Made by a program: the position numbers and the translations under genes | Shown: positions 23,056 through 36,300 of the stretch, in pieces | How the letters are laid out: each line of letters opens with the position of its first letter | How positions within the stretch are numbered: the stretch's first letter is position 1 | Notes under the pieces: model-generated | The model's input: only the letters and a program-made list of their open reading frames with translations | Database searches by the model: none | What the model was told of the DNA's origin: nothing | Assembly: GCA_009103225.1 (NCBI GenBank) | Contig: RHPI01002438.1 | Coordinates: 156,205 to 220,204 of the forward strand | Reading direction: 5' to 3' | DNA from: Chlorokybus atmophyticus | Taxonomy: Eukaryota; Streptophyta; Chlorokybophyceae; Chlorokybales; Chlorokybaceae | DNA: 64,000 bases

Positions 23056-25271
23056 GTAGTACAAGGTAATGTTGGCGGTTGGAGTGCACTGTTCCGTGCT
23101 GTGCCGCGCGACGATGTTGTTGTTGCGTCAACAGGTTGTTGGCAGCGACAATGCCAGACTCTACAGCATTGGGATTGAGCAATGGGCCTCCGTTGCGCAG
23201 CAAGTTGCCATCGGCAGCGTCTTTCTTAAGGCGGCGATGACTGACTCTGCGGAGATCGCAGCGGTATTCAAGACGCTAGACTCTTGACTCGAAGGCAGGA
23301 CATCACCGCACCAGTTGCCGAAACCACAGGTACAAGCATACATCATGACAAGCGGACCTACAAGCTGTGGTGACTGCGTTGATGGCAACCACCTGACTGC
23401 ATGAGCTGCATGTGCACAAAAGAAGGTCCCAGGTGTTAGCTGCATGTGCACGTATGCAGTTCTGTGCACTTTGCACATAACTCTCTCGTCGTTCTTTTGT
23501 ACACATATGTGGATACATAACACCTTCGATTTCCTGTACACTTGCGGTGTAACCTGCTGTGTGCTGTCGTCGTTAACATTTGCGCAGTACCAGGGTGAAG
23601 AAGGTTGTTGTTGCAAATTATAAGAACCTAAGCTGTACACATACTGCTGTGCTCACGTGTGCAGACAGTGACAACCACATCCCAATACGACGGAGAATGC
23701 AACAAGCATGTGGTTGTATGTACACAACTGTGGCATGTGGACTAGCTCATGTAGGGCGAGGTTTTTCCAAAAGGGTACCAAGTTGTGATCAAGTGTTTAC
23801 AGATGGATGGCTGATAAGACCGCATGCATGAGATATGCATATATCATGCACACGCCGCAAGCAGTCAGCAGCAGTCACAGGACTATTTCACCACCCGGCT
23901 AGGTACTAGTGCATTAGACTACCACTACATGGCTACCCCGTTAGTCATGCATGCATGCATGTACAGAATATGCGCATGATGTATGTGTTCCATTATCACC
24001 TGCAGTTGACAGCAGTGTGCATTAAGAATGAAATGAGGGCAGCCTGGATGCACAGTGTGTAGTTTAGCACATGCAAGGCCATGTCAATCGAAAAGTACAC
24101 AGAGCAAGCAGCAGCGGTCAGCGAATACAACATAGTTGGGACAAAGCTGTTTGTGGGTGTCAAACTCACAGCTTCTCATTACTGCAAAAGCATCAAAGCT
24201 GGATGATTCTCGTCAGCCAACCACCAGCTAATGGCTGCGCATTCTAAGATGACCGCCTGCACATCTGACATGGCAAACAGTGTGCTCTACAGAAAGAGAC
24301 GCCATGGCTTCGGGAGGCAGTCATCATCCTGCCGAGTTTCCAGCATGCACTGCCTGCGCAGAGCGCACCAGTCAAAATGGTGGTTGTGGAACTGTGGTCT
24401 GGGTGTTAGTGAGGACCACTGGTTGCAAAGCCAGCAGCCCCCGTGGAAACAGACCCCGGTGTCTGGCCGGTGCTCACAGGTTGCCCATGTGAGCAATAGC
24501 TCTCGGCAACAGAAGTAGGAAGGACACCCAACAATTCAGGCGCCTTCAGGCATCGTGGCCGTACTTTCTACAGATTGGCAAACTGACACATGACCATGCA
24601 TACCTTTGCAAAACACTGCAGGAGAGGACGACACGAAGACATATGCTGCTCAGTACCTGCAAGCAACGATACGTTCAGTACATGTTTTGAACAAACTGCA
24701 ATTGTGCGCCAACAAATCTACCACGCTGCAGCCATCAGATAGTGGTGCATGTAAAGCTTCCTCACAGATGTCAGAACAGGTCTATGTAACAAATCATCAT
24801 CGGCTGCAGCAAAGCAAGACACTGTGCGGCTCAGATTAAGAAATTCAACCGTTTTTCCTTGATGTCCGCAGAGATGATATCTCGGAAGCGCGGATGGTGT
24901 CATCAATGCCACACAGCAAACGAAGGATACCAGATTGCGTACACATACAGCAGTGGAAGTGCTCAGAAACTGTATACCAGGTTCTCGATCACTGAAAATC
25001 AGCAGCAGAACTGGCTTGCTGGTTGGGTATCATCAATGCACTTCCACCATTGGCATGATGGCCTAAGATAAGGCCAACAGCACAACTGATAATGCCAGTA
25101 CGTACCAGCTGTGTGCGCTCTGCAGCCACTGTGATGAGGAAGTTACCCCAGTCCAAGCATACAGCTTGGCTTTAGGCAGTAAGCCCTGCACGGACAGGCA
25201 TGCAAATGTGAGTACTTCGTTCGAGGCTGCGGTGCAAGCCAGAGACTTCCCCGCCCCGGAGGAAGCACAGT
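23056..25271. other. Intergenic or unresolved, no confident gene
   Basis: Several short open frames exist but none shows a family signature. At 23885-23960 there is a copy of the ACCACC(C)GGCTA / CTACCACTAC repeat ending in CCGTTAGTCATGCATGCATG. Exon-like pieces on the minus strand near 24840-25190 could not be linked into a gene. Confidence 0.4.
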
Positions 25272-25464
25272 TCATCTAGCCTCTCGGTCAAAACGCGTTT
25301 CCAGCCATTGCGTTTGGTGTTTCAAGCCATCGCGGCCGATGCGCTCTGCCATCCGCAGAGGCCACCATCAACCATTGTGCTTGCAGTTGAATACGCACCT
25401 GCTAACTCTTCGTCGCCGGCGCAAAAGTCTCGCCCACACAAGCACTTCATCGCCTCATCCTCAC
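25272..25464 (-). CDS. Unresolved 3' exon pair with post-SET-like Cys motif
   Basis: Two minus-strand exons, 25464-25399 and 25345-25272, join at phase 1 and end in TGA. The joined reading gives MKCLCGRDFCAGDEELA, then ERIGRDGLKHQTQWLETRF and a short end. CLCGRDFC fits the C-x-C-x4-C spacing of the post-SET zinc motif that follows SET methyltransferase domains. I looked for a SET domain upstream (higher coordinates) and did not find one, so the assignment is weak. It may be the 3' end of a gene whose other exons I could not see, or chance. Confidence 0.25.
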
Positions 25465-25479
25465 CTGCCCATCAACAAC

Positions 25480-26933
25480 AATGTCATGCGTGAACTGAAC
25501 AGACTGAATGTGACGCTGCTGTCAATAACATGTGCGGCGAATGATTGTTGGTCATCTGACGGACACACAGACACCAACTGCCCACCCGCTCTAAGTGCTC
25601 TAGCAAATCCTTCATTCAAATTGAGTAGATTAGAGCTACTCATTTGTACACACAGGACTGCCAATGAGCCATGCATTGCGTCAGATTAGCAAGTTTGGCG
25701 CACATGCATTCCTGCATCGCCACCGCTGAACTAAGAAAAGTTCTCATCATTCGCATGCTAACGGCTGCCTGGCAAACAAGCAAGCAATCAAAAACGCATG
25801 AACGTACCTCACGCATGCTGTGAGCCCGCGGAGACCACCATCATGACGACTTCAGAGCCCTAGCAAGTGTCGCCAGGATGCAGGAACAGACAGCTAGCCC
25901 ATGGGCGCCAAGCGGCGGATCAGCGGCAAGCTCCAAGACGCCCTTGATGGCAATATTGAGCGTGGCGGTGAGACCACTGCACAAGTCCATTGGCGGTCAG
26001 ATGGCTGGGCAGCTGGCTTCAGGGTTTGGCCATGCAGCCGCAGGCGCTGCGACCATAAATGCGAACTGAGCGCCGTCATTGGGAGGGTTCACCTGCATGG
26101 CTCTTGCACCATCCTGTTGCTGCTACAGCGGATGAGACCGCACCAACCTGATCACCCAAACCCATGAACGGAAAGGCTGCCCGCGACGACATAGCCGAAC
26201 TCTGCAGCAACCATTGCGCCGCCACCGCAAATACAATTGCCAAAGCGAAGGCGGCTGCCATATGTTACGGCAGCAGCAACTTCTGGTACGCAGCCGCGCA
26301 TCAACTTCTACGTACACCGCTGCGACAACCTGCCGCGCTGTACAGTGAGTTCCAATTATCCGTTCCGGATGTACCACGTACCTTTCTGCTTTGTGCCAGT
26401 ACGATTCATACCGTGCCAGTCGTCGTCATTATGATGCGAAGCAGTCGTGGCAAACCGCTGGATGGGTTAGGCTGACTGGGTTGACGCAGGCCTCAGCCTG
26501 ACTTAGCAGCCTGTCTCGAGTCTTCAGGCTCGCATTTGACCGGGTTTGCGCTGTTTGCCCCCAATGAACGCAGTTAGACAACCGGTTTGCCATAATCCAA
26601 AGCGCCTGTCAAAGCGCTTGGGCAACACCTCTGTTGGCCACGTAAGCTGCTGACGCCAGCTGGCAGTGTGCTCATACCTGGTGTCGTCGACGGGGTTCGG
26701 CAGGTAGTGGGTTGCGTGGCTGGTGTCCTCGGCGGCGTTGCGGGGGTGCGGTTGGCGGTGGCATTGGCTGCAGCTCGTGGGTCTTTCATAAACTGGGACT
26801 CTGTCGCGAACCGTCGGAGGCTTGTTTTCAACAGTAGTGTTGGATTGAGCAGCACGAGGAGGCGGGAGGGAAGGAGGCTTTCGTTTTGTGCTGGTTAACG
26901 TTGCGTTGGAGGAATTGCCTAGTCCGTGTGAGT
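25480..26933. other. Unresolved GC-rich region upstream of HPPD
   Basis: Contains small open frames on both strands that overlap each other (plus 25878-26069, 63 aa, Gly/Ala-rich; minus 26076-26261, 61 aa, one hydrophobic segment). Neither is supported over the other. The last 400 bp likely include the HPPD promoter and 5' UTR. Confidence 0.35.
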
Positions 26934-29246
26934 ATGGTGGTTCCTGTGGTCAATGGCGTTGAAGACGGAAGCGCTCCGCAACAGGACGGCCATCACCTGA
27001 AGCTGGTCGGGTTCAGCAACTTCAAGCGGAACAACCCTTTTAGCGACAAGTTCGACGTCAAGCGCTTCCATCACATCGAATTCTGGACCACTGACGCTAC
27101 CAATGCTTACAGGTGAGCAACATCATCAGAAATGATCGGAACAGAGGAGTTAAATATCCTGGAGCATGCGTGTTGCTCGCTGGATTAGCTGTCACTGACC
27201 TGTAGTATAAAGTTGCACTGTTGGTCATGGACACACAGCAGATGTCGTGATAATGTCATCTGCTACATAACTATGCGGCATTTCTGAATACTTTGGACTC
27301 TTTCGGAGCACTCTGCCATAGTCGCACTTTGTTGTCGTCCTAGATAGATAGTAAATTTAGAGCATGCCAACTTGGTAGACATGCGAGTGCTTGTGGCGTT
27401 ATAGATGCAGGTTGGACGCTGTGTACTTGCACGTACGCGCAGGTACCCGTGCTCACAGATGCGTGCACACGCGTGTGCATGTGTGTGTGCGCGCGCTCGC
27501 GGTATATTTAACAGAACCTGCCGTGTATCTTTGCAGGCGGTTCTCATGGGGCTTGGGTATGCAGCACATAGCGTCCTCGGACATAGTCTCTGGCAACACT
27601 AAATGCTCCTCGCATGCAATCAAAAGCAATGACCTTATTTTCGCCTTCACGGCTCCCTACCATCCGAGCGTGGACAGTGGAAGGCCTGAGATGTGCGGGT
27701 GGCCTGGATACGAACAGCAGAAGGCCATGGTAACAATGTTGTATGTGCATGTGCGCTCGCATTGCACATGCATTGTGTGCGTTTTGTTTGTGTTGGCGTT
27801 CTCTCTGCCTTGTCCATCATTGACAGTGCATGCAAGTTTATGCCTTAATTGCGTATGGGAATGGCGTACAACGATATTACCCATTGTGGTATGTAGCTGC
27901 TGCAACTGACGCAAGTTGTTCACCTCGCGTTGCAGGATTTTGTTGGCAAACATGGCCTTGCTGTGCGAGCTGTGGCGATCAGTGTAGCGGATGCATTTGC
28001 CGCACATGCTGCTTCTGTTGAGCATGGGGCTATCTCTGTGTTGGAGCCTCAAAAGCTGGTAGGTCTTGCATGCGCTTATTGGGCCTTGTCAAGCATACTA
28101 GTAGTAGTGCATACTCACTGCATCCTCTATCCTCTGTTGCACTAGGTGGACGAGGCCACTGGGACATCAATGGAGATGGCTGAAGTCCATCTGTACGGCG
28201 ATGTTGTGGTAAGGTATGTCAGCTTCAACGGCGAGTTCTCCGGGCCCTTTCTGCCCAACTTTGCGGCAGTCAACTCCCCGCCTTTGAGCTACGGCTTGAC
28301 CCGGTTGGACCATGCTGTTGGCAATGTTCCAAAGCTCATACCCGCCGCTGAGTACTTAAGCAAGTTCACAGGCTTCCATGAATTTGCGGAGTTTATAGCA
28401 GAGGATGTTGGCACTGTTGACTCAGGTAACTCCTGGCAAACAGGCAATTACAATCTTGCCTTCCAGTCAACCATTTCCAGAGTGACCAGCAAGCTCACCT
28501 CTAGCGCTGCTGCACAGGTTTGAACAGCATGGTGCTGGCGTCCAACAATGAGATGGTGCTCTTCCCTATCAATGAGCCGACATTCGGGACAAAGCGCAAG
28601 TCGCAAATACAGACCTACCTGGAGCACAATGTTGGGCCTGGCCTCCAACATTTAGCGCTTATGTGCACAGACATCTTGACCACATTGAGGTAAGCCTCCG
28701 CCCTGAACGGTACATGGATGTGAACCTCGACGTGCTTCCAGGGGCTTGCGCTCAAACACATGCATGGCAGGGAAATGCGCCAGAGAACACATTGCGGAGG
28801 GTTCGACTTTATGCCACGCCCGAGTGATGCTTACTACCGCAAGCTGCCTGAGCGAGTAGGTGAGGATACCTTCACTCCAGAGCAGCTGAAGCAAATAGAG
28901 GAACTCGGGATCCTTGTCGACCGGGATGACCAGGGAATTCTTTTGCAAATCTTCACAAAACCCCTGGGAGATAGGTACTTGCCAGTTGCAGTTGTCTTGT
29001 TCGGATTGTAGCAAAGTAGTCGTTGCTGGTATTCTTTCTCTGTGTTGTGATTGGTGCATGTAGACCTCACATTTTGTCACATGCAGACCAACGGTGTTCA
29101 TCGAGATCATTCAGCGGGTCGGGTGTGAGGAAAAGGACGAATGCGGGCGCGTTTACCAGAAAGGAGGATGCGGAGGGTTTGGCAAAGGCAACTTCTCGGA
29201 GCTGTTCAAATCTATTGAGGACTTTGAACGCACCTTCCAAGAATAG
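26934..29246 (+). CDS. HPPD: 4-hydroxyphenylpyruvate dioxygenase, 436 aa
   Basis: Seven exons: 26934-27112, 27537-27729, 27936-28058, 28146-28425, 28518-28689, 28771-28974 and 29087-29246. The enzyme converts 4-hydroxyphenylpyruvate to homogentisate, the head group of plastoquinone and tocopherols, and serves tyrosine breakdown. Both vicinal-oxygen-chelate halves are visible: N-terminal FKRNNPFSDKFDVKRFHHIEFW; C-terminal domain with the three iron ligands in LDHAVGN (His), GPGLQHLAL (His) and FIEIIQR (Glu). GILVDRDDQGILLQIFTKP, GGFDFMPRPSDAYY and GGCGGFGKGNFSELFKSIE are near-identical in type to plant HPPD. The length agrees with plant enzymes (about 430-445 aa). No clear transit peptide is present, so the protein may be cytosolic, as in several algae. 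Intron 1 holds an alternating CA/CG tract at 27425-27505. The start is the first Met before the conserved block. Confidence 0.97.
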
Positions 29247-29885
29247 AGATCTGTAGCACATCATGTGCTGTCGGTTACACGTGTGGTAGAGGTCAGCACG
29301 TGTGCATTTTGTGGAATAAGCATGTAGTCGAATAAATGATGTTGTGTAGCCAAGGCGATTGCAAGCAGTCTTACCACTCCGTCAACAAGATTGGTCAATT
29401 GTGGAACAACACTGGTGCAATATAAAACAAGACCATTTGCTGATCAACTGGTACCACATGCCGCGCCTACCATGTGAGTGTACATGGAGTTTGTGTGGTG
29501 CACTTGGCTCTGCCATTGTTGGGACAGCATAACTCACATGAGAGTTGCAGTGAAGCAAACTCCTAGGATATATGCGCTGTGTTTGTTCCTGCCAGCGTTG
29601 AGCTAAAGCTGCTGCTTGGGTGTGGTGCTGGGCACAGAAGTCCCCTGCTTCATGTCAACAGTCCCCTGTATCTTGCATGTAGTGCCATGCTTCCCGGCAC
29701 AGGGCTGTCCCGCTGCCAACAGCTGCTTTGATCTCTCACTTGGAAAGCAAGGTTGAATGCACACAACAACAGCCGCTGTGCGTGCCAAGCGATGCAAGGC
29801 ACAGGTGTTATCAGTGATGGTGACGGCCACACAAGGCAGACACAAAACTGCTGTTGCTTGTTGTACACGCATCAGCCTCGTCTAG
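29247..29885. other. Convergent 3' flanks of HPPD and TRM10
   Basis: About 640 bp between two stop codons of opposite strands; AT-neutral, no gene or repeat seen. Confidence 0.5.
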
Positions 29886-32472
29886 TCAAGTTGGTGTTGG
29901 CTCTGTGCTTGCAGCAGGATTGCTACTGTCACTAGGTACCACTGCCAGGGTTGCAGCAACAGGCTTGGCCTCGGCATCAGACACAGGAACTGACTTCGTC
30001 CCATTCACAGCTTCAGCGGCATGCTCAATGGCGTCACCCGCCTCCACATCAGTGCAATTGCCATTCTTGTCAGCATCTCTTTCGTCATCATCACCATCAG
30101 TGCTCTCAGCAGCGCGCTTCCTGCTTGGCACCGATCTTGCGACCGCCTTCATAACAATACAAACATATCAGCCTGTACTTACTCGTAACTGATTGTCTTG
30201 CATGAGATACTGGTGAATGCGACAAGCGCTTGTAGAGTACCTCAGGCCAGGAGCGGCAGTCAAGCCAGTTCAATAAGATTTCCAGCACGTGGTTTACTGT
30301 CAGCACCGACGACGTCTTGAGAAGGGTCGGATCGATTGGTAACTTTGCTGTGGCAATGTTCTGGCTCTGGGCCTTCTCTAACGTCACATGCTGCAACCGC
30401 CATGGCATGATGCATTGCGCTAAGCTTGCGTGAGCCATGTGTGAGGTGCATTAATACTTGCGCATGCGATGCATAGCAAACCACTGTATTCACTTGCCTT
30501 GAATCGATTCCGGTCCACAATGCCACCAATGATGTACGCCTTCTTCGGGTCAAGCTCATTCATGGTGTTGGGAGAGTCTGCAGTCAAGTACACAAGGTCC
30601 TCTTTGCGTTCGCTATACACATCCATGTAAGACTGCTCTTCTCGTACCACCTGTTCAAGGTCAAGTTGGTTGGCACTCACTGTATTGTTCCCGTTGCACG
30701 GCATGGCCTAAACTAAGATGCAATGCACGATCAAAAACCACGCGACAGCAGTAGGTAGGCTCTGAGTGCAAAATTACAACTGAGCCATGGCACGGCAGTA
30801 ACACACTGTTGCTGCCAACAAGCTGCGCAGCTGTGCGTTGATACGTGTGAGTGCCTTCTTTCTGTGTTGGTTTCTGTGCGCACAGGTGCCCGTGCATTTA
30901 CACATGTGTGCGTGTAGCATGCGTGCCTGCATGCCTGCATGCAAGCGTACGTGCATTTTGTGTCTGGCGGGGGGGAGGTGGAGGGCGGGNNNNNNNNNNN
31001 NNNNNNNNNNNNNNNNNNNNNNNNNNNNNNNNNNNNNNNNNNNNNNNNNNNNNNNNNNNNNNNNNNNNNNNNNNGGGGGAGGTCGGTTGCATTATCTGCC
31101 AAACTGCAAGCATACCGGCCAGTGTTTAACACCTGGAATGCGATCGAAGCGCTCGGCCATGACGCCTTTGACGCTCGTGAAACACAGCTTGCACGGTGTT
31201 GAGGCGCGCGAGTTAGCGGCGTAACAGTAGATCAGTTGCTGTGTCAAGCTTCGCACTTCCTGCGCATGAACAGGGCAACATTTGTATATATTCCAGCAAG
31301 CTGTACAGATACGCGCGCATGCACGCACGCACACAAACATACATGCCCGCGCACACGCGCATGCCCTTCCACGCACATTGTCCCGCATAAGGTGCGTGAA
31401 GTCCAAGTCAATGACAATGCTTTGGCCCTCCTGAAGCGCACGCTGCTTGTTTTCACGGCGTTCTCTTTGCTTTGCAATGCGCCCCTGCTTGCTCTCCTTG
31501 CGCTTGGCAATCTCCGCCTGTCTCTCCTCTGCCAACCGACGTGGACTGTGAAGAGATTCTATAGCAAGCGCGAACCAACAAAACATGCCAACCACAAAGC
31601 TGCTCAGTGAATTAGTGTTTTGAGAGGCTATTTGACCGGTGCTGGTGCTGACTCAAGTTAACAACCGCAATGCAAGCTACGGCAGTGCGAGCTTTTGCAA
31701 ATGTTCATCATCATACGTTAAAATGATGGGCATTGCTTGTCATACCATAATCGTACTAACGACTGACCACGTGACCCTTACAAAGAGCTGAAATGCAGTG
31801 CAACCTGCAACAAGCTGAGTGTCATCACTTTCAAACGTTAATGATGCAACATGCACAACGTCCACCAGAGAAGAAAGTATAGTGGTTGAGTTTGTACAGC
31901 CACCTTCCGTGAGGGCGTCCAAGTACGCAGCCGACTGCTGCCGCTTATCCTCCCTCTCGGAACGCTTCGCAGCCTTTTTCTCAACCTTCTTCGCCTGCAT
32001 TGTCCCCTCCAAGCACTCAGACAGCAAACTCTCAACACTCATAACCACCAACAGTATGTCCGTTGAAAGATGTGACCGCTACCGCCCTGGTGTCATAGCA
32101 ACAAACAACAATATGCGGCCTCAATGACAAGCATTACACCACTACTGCACTCACACCACGCAGCATACTAAGATGTCTCAGCAAACGTCTGAGCACTGGT
32201 TGTTTGAACATATCATGAAAACAATCAAGAGCCCAGTGTTGCACTCAATGACGAATTGCTGTTTTACTTCACACCTTCACGTACTCCAGCATGCGTGCTC
32301 GCTTCTCCATCTTCTTCCTGGCATTCTTCGACAGCGGCGCTGGCGTTTCCGCCTCTTCATGCCCACCTCCATCCTCAGCCTTCTGCTCCAACCCATTCCC
32401 TACCACCTCCGCCTCCTGTGTCACCTTCTCCTCCATACCCGCCGCCGCCGCCGCCACCACCTGCTCCGCCAT
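29886..32472 (-). CDS. TRM10: TRM10-type tRNA (guanine-N1)-methyltransferase, 380 aa
   Basis: Seven exons: 32472-32281, 31994-31904, 31528-31377, 31259-31116, 30650-30498, 30390-30241 and 30146-29886. A Lys/Arg-rich helical N-terminus ([21 protein letters not shown]) leads into the SPOUT methyltransferase domain: [82 protein letters not shown] and VPSRKR. These are the TRM10/TRMT10 landmarks, including the SAM-knot sequence GGIVDR and the Asp of DRN. The enzyme makes m1G (or m1A) at position 9 of tRNA. The C-terminal tail is acidic and Ala-rich. The intron 30391-30497 starts AAG|gcaagt, a textbook GC donor. The intron 30651-31115 contains an 85-base run of N flanked by G. It is divergent from CD36 (866 bp between start codons). 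Confidence 0.93.
30990..31074. other. Assembly gap (85 N) flanked by poly-G
   Basis: Undetermined bases inside a TRM10 intron, bordered by G-rich sequence on both sides, probably a G homopolymer or quadruplex that resisted sequencing. Confidence 0.95.
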
Positions 32473-33338
32473 GATCACATTGATCGCATGGATTACACGG
32501 ACCACGCTAATCACACTGATCGCACTGTAAAGTCTGCTGAACTCAACTGAGCCATAAAGTATACGGTCACCCGGCTACACTTGTGTCCTCCCACATCGGA
32601 TGGTATGCGGTGGGTCGTGGGATTGTGGGCGTAACGCAGCTCTTCAGATCTGTGTGCTGCATGCATGCGACAGAGGCACTGAGCTGGTCAGCGGCGGGGA
32701 AGGGGCGGGGGCGGAGGCGGCCAGGGCATACGGCATAAGGAGCAGGGTTTTGGAAACTGGTGACCCCACTGCTTGAGACGTGTCGCCATAACGCTTCTAT
32801 GCCTTGAAACTCAGACCAGCTTGCCTGGTGGACCACCAATGGTGGTGGTACTGCTGCTACTGAGCTAAGCAGAGCAGAGCAGAGCAGTACAGAGCAGAGC
32901 TAAAACTGCTCTGCACCGCAATCAGATTCTGCTTCGCGCTTTGAGCGCCTTGGCAAGGCCGATTCCGCCCAACATCTTGTCGCCTCCACTGGCTCGGAGT
33001 GACAAGCACAAGCATTACTCGAAGCATGATGGTCAAGCACATACAAGCATTGCTACGCGCTCCCGTAGGAGATTCGCCGTCTCCTGATTGCTAATTGCTC
33101 TTTTAAAGTGCTTCTATAGTGTAGCTTTGAGCTTTCTTGTTGATTAGGGGAAGAGCAGACAGCTGCTGCTTAGCAGGCTTCCGTTGCATTCAGTACGCAA
33201 AAGCGACTGCTTCTACTGCGGTAGAGCAGTACCATTAGCTTGTATGATTGTGCAGAGACTACAGCTCTTTTATACGTGCAAACAGCACTAGCCTACTCAA
33301 GGTAGCACAATCATAATCTCAAGTACAGCGAGCACGGC
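32473..33338. promoter_or_regulatory. Divergent intergenic region TRM10 / CD36
   Basis: 866 bp between divergent starts. Features seen: AGCAGAGCAGAGCAGAGCAGTACAGAGCAGAGC direct repeats at about 32868-32902 (unit AGAGC), and GGGGCGGGGGCGGAGGCGG at about 32700-32720. Otherwise plain. Confidence 0.4.
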
Positions 33339-36300
33339 ATGAACGGCATGAGGGCGCCCACCCCAGTGTGGGGCGAGCCCTCCCCACCTCCAATGCCGAC
33401 AGTGCAGCCGGTGTTTAGGACACCGGTTGTCGTGTCTAAGCCGCCTGTGGTTGTGTCCAAGCCGCCTGTGGTTGTGTCTAAACCACCAGTGGTGGTGATC
33501 GGCCAGGCCGTCATCTCGGGGACTGCTGGACATCAACCCAGATCCCAACAGCAGGTACCAACAATTGAAAGCAGACTAAAGAGCAATAGAGCGTTGCGAT
33601 GCTTATACTGTACCGTACCACTCGTATGATACCGGCCTTTGCACGCAAACTACAAGCAACAGTGCATTGCGATGTTGTTACTGTATCATATTATGATTGT
33701 ATGGTTTAGTATACCAGTATAGCAGTTAGTTTCAGTGTTCGGTCCTATTCAGTGTAGCCTACACTGCACGGTGGACTGCTCGGCATAGACAATAGCCCAT
33801 GGCTGTGACATCCCTGTCTAGAGCTTCGCAGTATGAGTTTGTGCTTGCTTCAAGCTGTGATGTGCTTGCTGGCGTTTTCGCAGGTTGTTCGCGTTGAAGC
33901 CTCAGCAGTGCCGCTCAAGTCTGAGAAGCACAACTCCCGACAGAGGCAATGGACGCTGTGTCCGGTGTACTGCTGCTCTTTTTACTTTGCTTTCAGCTTC
34001 TTCACTTGCGTCATTGGCTTCGCAGTCTTCCCAAAGATCGTGTCGAGTCTGATTGCAGTAAGTGCAACATGTACAAATGTCAACATAACAAACCTCCAAG
34101 AGAAAGGGCGGGTTGCAGCCACCTGAGTGCCTGTGTCATCTTTGTGAATTTACAGAATGCACTCACTGTCACGTCAAAGAATGACGGGTGGGACGTCAAG
34201 AAGCCTTATGTCGACGACTTTGCAAAGGTCAGCAAGATACACCATTGGCGTAAAACCTGTGTCGAGTGGGACATTTTGCAATGGCTCACATGTTGGCACT
34301 GCTTCTCTGCGCAGTACCAAACACTGTACTTCTGGAACATCACGAACAAGGACCAGTTCATGAACGGCTTGGAGCCGCCGATGCTGCAGGTCAATCACTA
34401 GTATACTTGCATGCAGCCTGCAGCTGTATGCAATGCTCTGTGTGTACTCACCCTGCATGTTTTCAATACAAGCAGGAAGTTGGTCCCTATGTGTTCAAGT
34501 CGACGCGAAGGGTGTACAACGTGACGTGGCTTGATGACGGCAAGCAGGTCCTCCGCAAAAGCAACAGCTTCTACCAATTCAAACCAAAGCTGTCCTGCCC
34601 CACTTGCCATCTGAGACAAGTCTTTCATGTCACCAACTTCTACTGGGCGGTACAGCAAGTCGCAAACCCGCACATGCTTTTCCTGTTTCACACATGCATC
34701 CATACTATTAAGGTAATAAATCTCATTGTTTTGGCATGACACTTTGTTGCAACAGTATCTGCTGGAGGGCTTCCAGCGAAGCGAGTTTGCTTTAGTGCTG
34801 AGTTTCACGCCGTACTACGCGGACGCGGGCGTGCAAGCGTCAGAGGTAATTATTGACCAAGCCAGCCAGTAGGGTGTTTCCGAGACATCAATGGTAAATT
34901 TAATCATAGCAAGGCCTTGTCTGTTCAGGCTGAGTTCAAAGAGTCTGGTTTGTCTTCTGACCCCGCCAAGCTCCATGCCCTGGCGGTGCAACAGTGGGCC
35001 GACTGCTCCGTGCTAAACGGGAAAAGCATCAAAGACGGACCAAACGGTGAGCTTGAGTTTATTGTCTTGCAATTTGAGACTTACTACAGATTGCTAAACA
35101 ACGACGTGCGAAGCTGTCTGTACCAAAAATCTTTGTTTGCATTGCATGAGGCTCCGACTTGGGTCTGTACTGGCAGCTTGGACTTGACCAACAGTACGCG
35201 CTGTCATGAGCATGATTTTGCACTGTGTGCGCAGGTGCCCGCTATCCCTATTACCTGGAGTTCTGTGCTTGGGCGAAGCTAACCGGTAGTCCAGTGGCCA
35301 ATCTCACCGCAAGCAAAGCCCAGTGGATTCTGTACGACTCCCCTGCGCACCTCGTAGGCACGAGTGACATGCTCCCGCTTGTATTCGGGGGACCCATGGC
35401 TGCAGCCGCCAAACTCAACGTGACAGGTACTGCGTGGTGTTGTTGTTACTCATGTCCTTCAAAGTACTATGCATGCCCAGCCTTCTAACGTCACTTATGT
35501 CACTTAGCATCTGCACTAACACCACGAGTGTGTAGAACAGGTCATGTGCCTGTGTTGCGTCGTATATACTTGGCCTGCAGCGCCTCTGCACTGAGTTTCT
35601 TTATCAGTTGTTTTGTGCGTACGTGATGAACAGAAGCAGAAGCCACTGCCATCTTGAACTATATCAAGTACCTCACGGGCACGCTTGTGTCGGACAATTT
35701 CCGGGAGACGTACCTGACTTCAGGCACGAGCGGTCCCATCGTGACACGCACGGTTGAGCAGGTCAGTTAGTTGGAGTTATGCCTCATAGATCATTCATGT
35801 GTTTCATGCTGATTGAGACAAGGAGAAGCTTACACTGTGACCTACAGCTTGTGTTCGGATGGGTGGACGGCGTAGTTGCAACATTTGTTGCCAACACAAA
35901 TCCTCAAGCTGCAGTCTTGCGATTGGCGTATAGCTTCGACGACATCTTCAATACCACTCACTGGCACATACCATGTAAGCTATGCCACAGTGCATGGCAA
36001 ACCGTGAATGCGCCGCATTGTTACTTATCGTTGACTCTGCTATCTGGATTGCAGACTCAACGGAGGCGTACCACATGAATGAAGTGGACAAGATAGCCGA
36101 CATTATGAAAACGGGCAAGGGCAACGCCAGCGAGAGCGGTGTTCTTATTCAACAGGTTGACACATTAAACCGGCTTAACAATAACAACAAGCCAGGACTT
36201 ACACGCACAAATGCAGGGCCGCTTCATCTCCACAGCTGGTGTCATTGGAAACCTCAAGTCTTTCCCATACAAGAACGCGTCTTCGCCTGTGAATGTCACT

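Noticed and set aside
22723-23178. Plus-strand open frames over the first lipase exon
   Set aside because: The minus strand carries HLIVLAHGLAG in frame with the rest of the lipase; the plus readings are low-complexity shadows.
25878-26261. Small Gly/Ala-rich plus frame (63 aa) and hydrophobic minus frame (61 aa) as possible Tim17- or Mic10-like genes
   Set aside because: They lie close together, the plus frame overlaps another minus-strand frame, and neither shows the family Cys or glycine motifs at the right spacing, so neither could be chosen.
26574-26855. Minus-strand frame upstream of HPPD with an Arg-rich start resembling a mitochondrial leader
   Set aside because: No ATG in a suitable place, no downstream exon and no family match; the composition is simply GC-rich promoter DNA.
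30838-31224. Open frames crossing the N gap
   Set aside because: They are artefacts of reading through undetermined bases in a TRM10 intron.
34617-34712. Ending CD36 exon 5 early at CTGAGACAA|gtcttt
   Set aside because: Reading through keeps frame to AAG|gtaata at 34712, which has a better donor and joins in phase to exon 6.
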